This document shows positions 57,320-64,000 of a stretch of DNA of 64,000 bases, in pieces (positions within the stretch are counted from its first letter, which is position 1; each line of letters opens with the position of its first letter). Both the position numbers and the translations under genes were made by a program. This DNA is from Guyanagaster necrorhizus (Eukaryota; Basidiomycota; Agaricomycetes; Agaricales; Physalacriaceae). The notes under the pieces are model-generated. The model saw only the letters and a list, made by a program, of their open reading frames with translations, ran no database searches and was not told where the DNA came from. The stretch lies in assembly GCF_019112545.1 (NCBI RefSeq), contig NW_025064880.1:745337-809336 (forward strand), in the 5' to 3' direction.

Positions 57320-60300
57320 ATGCATCGATTTCGGTAAGTTTGTTCGCCGTAGTGGCACTGGGATCACCGCCTGACTATCCTTTACAGCAAAAAGTCCGAC
57401 GCGAACAGAGTCTACATTCCACCTCTTCACACAGAGTCTGCCTTGAACCTTCCTGGCCATTTACCAGAGCTACCGCCCGCCAGTGACTTTCGCACCTCAC
57501 TTATTCTCCCAGAGTGTGTTAGCTTTACCTCATTTTCCACCTTGTTTTGTTCACCTTTCCTTTCCCAGTCTTTCTCGCAGATTCAGTGTTCTCCGCTCAT
57601 CGTCCGGCGCGCCTCTCTCTGCCGACGCCCTTCGTTCAAAACTTGCAGAGCAAAGGGCGAGAGGCTTAGAGAACCAGGTCACGGAAGAGGAGGAGGATAT
57701 GATCCTCGAATCGTTGGGCCTTGGTCGGTCACGACCCTCGACACCTGCAAGGTCGCGAGAAGAAGCCTCAGACGGTGGCGCACGTCAGTCGTCCCATTCT
57801 TCTACGACTATGGGCTCCTCCTATTCGCCTTCGTCGTCCAGTAGAGCTAGTTCTATGAAGCGCTACAGCAACAACCTTTTCGGCTCAGGAAAACTTCGCG
57901 ATTATACTTACATGCGCACTGCCCACAACAAGTCTCATTCGCGCGCTCAGACGTCAATGTCGTCTGCGGAAACCTCTCATCAGTCGATTATTACCTCTGA
58001 AAGCATGCAATCTTCGACGCCACCAGATATGGGCTCCAACCATCTCCAAATTCGCTCTACGCCCTTGCTCGTACCTACTACTTACAATGAGCAAATACCA
58101 GAATCATCAGACATGGCGTTGCCATGGTCATTGGGAGCATCTGCGTACAAGCGAGCGTCGATGGCTTTGCAACAAGCCATTAGCGAAATGGAAGAAGAAG
58201 AACCAGAGGACGAAATCGTGTTACCAAGGTCGGCGCCAATTGTGCGTCTGGGTATTGAACATCGTCGCTCACCAGAAGTTGTGAGTAACTTTCTTCTGGC
58301 AGCCAATACGGTACTCAGTTTCACCAGACGAGAACAAGTGACCCGCCCAGTTTTGAGGCAGGCATGGCGATATCTTCGGACAAACAGATGCGCACTGATG
58401 AAGAACGAGCATCTCCCATTCCTTCCCGTACGCTTCCTGGTTATATTCCCGGGATGCCGAGACCGATGACTCCTCATGAAAATGCGGATGCCGATGAGCA
58501 GCGGTCTTATTCTACTACCCCTCGTGCAGCATCTCCCCCCTCCTTACCAGCCCGTGTCGACTCTCCGTCTCCCATATTCCCTCCCAGTTTAGTATCTGGT
58601 CTTTTCAGACAAAGTTCAACATCATCTCCGTCATCTTCACGGGGACAGTCTCCCCGTCCCGTTTCACCTTTAAATTCACCATCTTTGTTTCTTCAACGTA
58701 GCGTCAACGGGAGGCAGACACCTGATGAGCCGTCAAGGTTGGCGGAGGTTTCTGTCGATTCTGACAAGTCTCTTAACTCGTCAATCCTTGGGCGCAGACG
58801 GGCTGCTTCGCCTCTTTCCACGGCTACGTACCAGCCAATGACAACGGCTTCTCGACCAGGTACACCGTCGAACGGTGCATGGTCGCCACCTGTTTCGCCT
58901 GGGCCCAAGTCGTCGTTTGGGCATAGTAGAAGTGGTAGCTGGTTCAGTGATGCAAACAGTAGCGCAGAAGTCTCCGGTTCATTCGATCAGTCAAACAGAG
59001 GGGGTACACGATCTCTCAAATCCCCTGCGCTTCCTGATTCCCCTTTGATCGATCGTGGACACGGTACATTGGACTCCATCAGTTCGAGCTACTCTTCGTT
59101 TTCCGACAAGCGCCCTGGTTCGCCCATGTCTATCATGGAACTTACTCCGTCTACGAGTAAAGTTGTGCGATCGCCAACTCCGACACAAAGCCTACGGTCT
59201 CCCGCTTCTCCCACATTCCCTGGTGGTGGTGGAATGTCGCCCCGCAATGGTAGCAAACGGTCGTCCAGACAAAATGGCATGTCCAACCCCTTCAATTTTG
59301 GCCCTACTATGTTCTCGCCCATCGCCAGCTCGTCGCGATCATCGTTGGAATCTGCAGGTTCTAGCTATCATTCTTGGGAAGGAGACTACAAAGAAAATAG
59401 CATGTCACTGTTTAACGATACTGATCCCCAGCAACCCGCATGGCATGATGTATATGTTTCCGACCAATCCAGCTCCATTACTCCAGGCGGCTCCCCTAAC
59501 GACGAATGGGATGCTGAAGAAATCATTCGCAGATACGCAGGATTGAAAAAAGCGGACTTCCTCGCCATTCAAGAAAAGCTTGTAGGCGTGGCAGTCGCAA
59601 AGCTCACGCCTTCGTCATCATCCGAAAGTTATAATCGTGCTCCATCGCTACGAAGACGACGTCCGTCCACCGCGCAGTCGAACTATTCTGTCAATGGCAG
59701 GGTAAGTGGTGATTTCATTTTAGGGCTTTCCTCCTTGCTGACGGGCACTTATTATCATCATACATATAGATCGGAAGTCCCGCACAATCACAGCCTTCAG
59801 CGTCCCCGCCTAATGAAGGTTTGGCCAAAATGTCGAACGCTACCGTCGACGTCAGGAAGGTTCCATCACCTGAACCGGTAAATACTACCGTGACAGGCGG
59901 GGACATATCCCCAACCACTCGGAAGAATCGGGATCTTGCGCATGTTCTCTTTGGATATGATGAAGCCGAAGGGTACGACAGTTCTCCGACACCCAAACCC
60001 ATGGTTCCCGTTACGCACAAGGAACCCATGGATAATGTCCCCGTCCTGACTTCTCCATTACCACTAAACATAAACTCCCCCCCAGCTCCGACTCCAGAGA
60101 ACACCCAATTCCTATCGCCGCCTACGTCACCCTATGTCTTTACGCAGAATCCTTCGCCAAGGTTGCCGCAGTCCCCGGAGGCGGAAGCAGAGTTGGCCCG
60201 CGAAGTGCAGCGTAGGACTGAGGCAGCGATGTTGGCCTTGAAGAAGCCGGGTCCTCCGAAGGCCTCTGAAGGGCTGTCTTCATCTGGATCCGTTTCTCGC

Positions 60301-62199
60301 AAACGTGTTTCACCCCATCAGATTTCAACACCTACTCTTGTTTCGGCCTCCACTAGTGTCGATACGATACCTCTACGCGCTGCATCAATTTCAGCTTCTC
60401 AATCAGGTCCTTCCAGGATTGGCAGTCGTTTTAAGAAGCTGAGAGGAACTCTTCGAAAAAACAACATACCCACCGGCGAGGAGGTGACGCCTTACCCGTT
60501 AGTCGTTGGCGTTCCACCGCCCACCCATGCTATCGGGTATGGACCGGATCGACTAAACCCCGCAATAGACGGAATGGGAGCCATGAGTGCTACTGAACCA
60601 AGATTCAAAGTACCCGTTTCCAGCCCTCCGGCTACAGCAGGACCAGGACTGAAGGGCTTCATTTCCCGTCTTCGCAATAAGCCGCGGACAATTGATCCTA
60701 GCCTTCAGTATGTTGGCCAACATTCCCCTCAGTTATCTGTGTCTTCTTCACTTCGTCGGACCGATTCAAGTACGCCGCGAAACCTCCATGATACAAGTCC
60801 AACGACTCCGCGACCCCATCAACAATCACCGCCAACCCTGCCACAGGGTAACCCAGAGTCCGTAGATCCTGACGAAACCGTCGCTCTAAGACAGCTGTTT
60901 GATGCTGCTCATAACCTGGGCCTCGACGAAAAGAAATTAAACGACCTTCTTCTAGTTCGCTCTGGATCAACATCCTCCAGGACTTCGGATTGGCCGTCGA
61001 CACTGACGAGAAGCAATTCAAGCGCTGCGGCGTTTGTCACACCAGACAGTCGTCCAGCTCGAGCAGGAGACAATGAACGTCCAGTAAGTACTGGTGGCAA
61101 TCGCCGTACCGTAGATGATAGAGGTCCTTCTCGGGCGCCCTCACTTCGAAAACAATCCGATCATCTTCGTCGCCCTCGAGAAGGTCAGAATGAGCGTGAT
61201 CCTGCTGTCAGTGCTGTCATCCGCCGTACCATAATCGTGCCATCGGATACCAGAACTTCGACTGTAGATATCAACGCCCTGCTCAGGAAGAATTCCTCTC
61301 GCCGGCGCAGAGTCAGTGCTGCCTCGATCTCAGGACGGTCAATTCATGATCGGGTACCTACCCCTCCACCACGTACCGCAGGACGACGGTATTCTAAAGA
61401 TACCTCCCCTCCGGTCCCGCAGCTCCCACAATCCGTCTCACTCTCGGGGGAAAACCATTTGAATGTTCCAGGTATCGAAAAGTCCAACTCTACTTATGAT
61501 TCCTTGTAAGTGTCGCCGTCATGTATTCCATGGCAGGTGTCTAATTTTTCTCGTTGCTTGAAAGGTATGACATGTATGCAGGCGACAACAAGCCAAACGC
61601 ACAATCATCGGTCCCGAATGAAAGGGCAGGTCCCAGCGAAGCGACCGGTCCGTCCATCGAAGTGATAGAACTTGCCAACGGAGAGACTATATGGTGAATT
61701 TCTAGAAAATGTCCGAGATTCCCGTCTTCTTATCTTTGCGCGACGTAGGTCAATTGTAAATGGTCTCCGAGACGATGACTCGGAGTCTCTTTATGCCTCT
61801 CGAACCAGCCTGGCCTCGGAATACGACGTCCATGATGAAGACATGCAAGTTTACGTTAGAGAGCATCTGAGGAAAAGTGTCGCCTCCAATTATTCCCCCC
61901 AAAAACCTCAAGGAAAGTCACCTCGTCCTGAGACCAAGGTAAGGCCTGGTGCCGCCCATCTTCTCCCCATTCAATGATTTATCATTATTCATCATTGTAC
62001 ACAGGTTTTTTATAGTTCATCAGCTCAAATTGGACGCCTCATCGAGAACATCTCGCAAGGTATGGAGGCCGGATCCTTCAACTTCCGCACGGTAAATCCC
62101 CCAGTACACTCGCCCTCATCATCGTTATCAACTTTTGACAACGGCTGGACGGTAGAAGAAAGACTAGACCATATGATTGGCTCCATGAAGGGAGCATAG
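57320..62199 (+). CDS. Very large Ser/Pro-rich hypothetical protein
   Basis: Not recognised. Exon 1 (MHRFR) splices to KKSDANRVYIPPLHTESALN, then FSVLRSSSGAPLSADALRSK, giving one continuous frame of roughly 1,460 aa with few introns for its size. Most of it is low-complexity Ser/Pro/Thr with many SP/TP sites (SPMSIMELTPSTSKVVRSPT, RPGTPSNGAWSPPVSPGP). Islands that look conserved: SGKLRDYTYMRTAHNKSHSR, MALPWSLGASAYKRASMALQ, WDAEEIIRRYAGLKKADFLA, RSGSRFKKLRGTLRKNN-like RIGSRFKKLRGTLRKNN, GLKGFISRLRNKPRTIDPSL, ALRQLFDAAHNLGLDEKKLN, and the C-terminal IELANGETIW spliced to SIVNGLRDDDSESLYASR, plus SSAQIGRLIENISQGMEAGS. Similar unnamed proteins occur in mushrooms as far as I recall. A cortical or septation scaffold is possible, not shown. 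Confidence 0.8.
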
Positions 62200-62333
62200 T
62201 TGACGGGTTTTTTTGCGGCCTTATTATGTATTTCCCTAAGATCTGGACTTGATTTGTTTTTGCATATCTATTCCTTTTTGATTAATGTCCACAGCGACGA
62301 AAACTATAATATATATAATGTACAAGGCATTTT

Positions 62334-63014
62334 TTACATTCCGTGCAGGTCAATCCATCGATTCAGGGCAAGTGCCAACAAAGCTTCCACCAGTAATGTG
62401 TCATGATTGAATTTATATTGCAGCAGTCCATGTGTTGGTCCGACTGCGGTCGAAGAAACATATCGACGGAAAGCAGCAATTTGGAAATTCGGCGCTACGT
62501 ACAACTGGAGAAGCCACGAATCAGCGAAGTTGACGGTTGATTATGCTTATGATACATACATCGTAAGATGTTGGGTCGTTAAGGCATTTGCGCCATTCTA
62601 GTTGTCTTCCATCGGAGGACACAAACGATCGCGCACTGCCGGAAAAACCATGAGCAGGGTTAAGAAAATTAAATGTCAAGAACTTACTTTTGTCTCGATC
62701 CAGGCCGTACGAGATGTGACATTGGAATTTGTCGTTTGCCAATCGTCACTCTCCCCAAATGATTGCCCGGGCTCCAGTCAAAGGACGCGACCAGGTCTTT
62801 GTTATTACTAAGGACCTATGAGAATTCATCCGTTAGCCGACTCCAAGACAAGGCGTCAACATTCCAAGCTCACAGTCGTTCTGATACTTGGAGCTATACT
62901 TCGCTCGGGCGTGTCGAAACAGAGGTAAATCGGTTTCGTGTCTTCACCGATGATAACACAGGAGCGGGGGTCATCTCGGCCAGTGAAGAAGAGGTCGTAT
63001 GTTGGGTCAGCCAT
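62334..63014 (-). CDS. DUF6593 domain protein
   Basis: Four exons give a small protein of the basidiomycete-enriched DUF6593 family (PF20236), whose function is unknown. Start MADPTYDLFFTGRDDPRSCV; then PIYLCFDTPERSIAPSIRTT, an intron (about 62819-62874), LVASFDWSPGNHLGRVTIGK, PMSHLVRPGSRQN, a second intron near 62630-62687, ARSFVSSDGRQLEWRKCLND, and a third intron near 62507-62559 before LYVAPNFQIAAFRRY. The family pattern is a shared beta-rich fold with a Ser-F-x-x-x-DGR-x-x-x-W core and a late LYV-P-IA-F-R block. It ends near WIDLHGM. About 165 aa. It lies convergent to the large Ser/Pro-rich gene (135 bp between stops). Confidence 0.75.
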
Positions 63015-63655
63015 GGATACAAGTCGCAAATGTTTGTGGTCTGCAACTTTGCCTCTAGCCGCTTTTTATAGAGCCATTATTGAACTGTGTTGCACTCGTG
63101 ATTTAGCGCGTTCCATGGGAATAAATCACCGATTGTGGCGCAAGAAGAGAAGCGAGGACAAGGTCTAGAGGTCAGGGAGGGTGGTCGATATGATGATGTC
63201 AAGTTCAGCCCAGCACAGCGGATGTGTATTCCTCGCTATCCCGCACATCTGCGGTGCCGACGCTCCCAACGCGGCGTCAATCCTTATTTGAAAAAGAGAT
63301 GAGTCGCACTAAAAGGTTATTTTTTCAAATGGTAACCATAGTCAGGCCGGGTCTCTTAGCCTCGGTGTCAGAGCCACTGGAGCCTTATGTTCCAGCCCCG
63401 AGGTGCATGTTGAAAAGAAGTTGGCAATGCGTCACCGACCCGTCGTCTAGTTTTGCCTAGGATCGTCCAGACCTCTAAAAGACTCAGCGTTCCAATCATA
63501 GTTATACGACGTCATTGACAGTCCTGATCGTTGATGAGAATTCTAAAGCCTACGAGAGAAAATCAGGAAAAACCGCAGCCGGCAAGCTGCTACTCACAAG
63601 AGAGTGGATTCTCGACGGTAGGCAACTATAAACATTATCGAGGAACACAGAAAAT
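63015..63655. other. Intergenic region near the right end
   Basis: About 640 bp between two minus-strand genes. A plus-strand open frame at 63224-63460 has no domain. Probably the 3' UTR of the edge gene plus the DUF6593 promoter. Confidence 0.45.
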
Positions 63656-64000
63656 CTAGGAATTCACTTTCCATAATGGTCGCTTCTTCAATTTCCTGGT
63701 CACATGTACAGCGCTCCCTCCAAAGCTGCCGCCGCCGAAAGCAAGAACGACGGTTTCCTCAGTCCCAGGACCGCGCGCGATCCCCCGTTTCCTCATCTCA
63801 ACAGCCTCCTTTGCAAATTTGAAACGTGCTTGGTCGGACCCTGCAGGGGTACAGTTATGGTTAAACTTTGATTTCTAAAAGAAAAGAAAAGAACAGGGGA
63901 GCGTACCGATATTGAAAGTAGGTGATTCAACGGCTGCCTTGAACATCTCGAAGGGGACGCGAGAAAATACCTGTAACAACACCTCACGCCCACTGGGTCC
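63656..64000 (-). CDS. 3' end of an unrecognised gene (cut by window edge)
   Basis: Partial. From the window edge the minus strand reads GPSGREVLLQVFSRVPFEMF and KAAVESPTFNIG, then an intron of about 75 bases joins to SDQARFKFAKEAVEMRKRGI, ARGPGTEETVVLAFGGGSFG and GSAVHVTRKLKKRPLWKVNS with a TAG at 63656-63658. The intron has GTACGC donor and CTGCAG acceptor and keeps the frame, and the reading is free of stops, so it looks like real coding sequence. I do not recognise the family. The upstream part lies outside the window. Confidence 0.6.

Noticed and set aside
63224..63460. Plus-strand 78-codon frame near the right end
   Set aside because: No domain, no splice context and low-complexity composition.
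1..64000. Mobile elements, tRNA genes, CRISPR arrays or a specialised gene cluster
   Set aside because: No transposase, reverse transcriptase, terminal repeats, cloverleaf, direct-repeat array or biosynthetic core enzyme was seen. The window looks like ordinary housekeeping sequence.

Overview
The window is nuclear DNA of a filamentous basidiomycete, most likely a mushroom-forming Agaricomycete. The evidence is intron structure and gene content. Nearly every gene is cut by many introns of about 45-70 bp with GT/AG ends and CTRAY-like branch points, and intergenic spaces are short. The proteins are fungal (SSB-type Hsp70, anthranilate synthase component I, SRV2, CFT1, MZM1), and a DUF6593 gene and an Agaricomycete-type PTEN relic are present. 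I place 31 loci: 30 genes (one cut by the right edge) and one pseudogene. I see no tRNA, rRNA, transposon, CRISPR array, secondary-metabolite cluster or viral gene.

Layout. 0.4-7.7 kb: an SLC35F6-like transporter, the H/ACA snoRNP chaperone SHQ1, TRP2 and the mitochondrial ribosomal protein uS2m. 7.8-20.5 kb: ribosome-associated Hsp70 SSB, clamp-loader subunit RFC2, CAF-1 large subunit CAC1, kinetochore SPC24, a small unknown gene and exportin CRM1. 21.5-30 kb: TMA20, an SRR1-like gene, an acidic unknown protein, APC/C subunit CDC27, then a broken PTEN-like phosphatase. 30-39.7 kb: chaperonin TCP1, mitotic phosphatase CDC25, esterase IAH1, tRNA-splicing nuclease SEN34 and an EI24-like membrane protein. 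39.9-50.4 kb: CFT1 (CPSF160), linker histone H1, MZM1, a GGQ-domain mitochondrial release-factor-like protein and SRV2/CAP. 50.6-64 kb: a PhoD-like phosphatase, COMPASS subunit BRE2/ASH2, an E2 enzyme, a very large Ser/Pro-rich unknown, a DUF6593 gene and the 3' end of an unknown gene.

The genes do not form one pathway; this is a housekeeping chromosome segment. The recurring architecture is divergent head-to-head pairs sharing 33-280 bp: SHQ1/TRP2, MRP4/SSB, RFC2/CAC1, SPC24/unknown, IAH1/SEN34, EI24/CFT1, H1/MZM1 and BRE2/E2. RFC2/CAC1 is functionally coherent, because both act with PCNA at replication forks and the shared promoter has two MCB-like TCGCGT hexamers. Several genes have tiny exons (6-15 coding bases), and two introns appear to be GC-AG.

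I did not find a convincing previously undescribed system. The strongest items are the decayed PTEN gene, the GGQ motif assembled around an 11-base exon, the 33-bp BRE2/E2 spacer and the E2 with HPG in place of HPN. Gene limits run from start codon to stop codon with introns included. They were built by hand from splice sites and remembered family patterns, so individual exon edges can be wrong.
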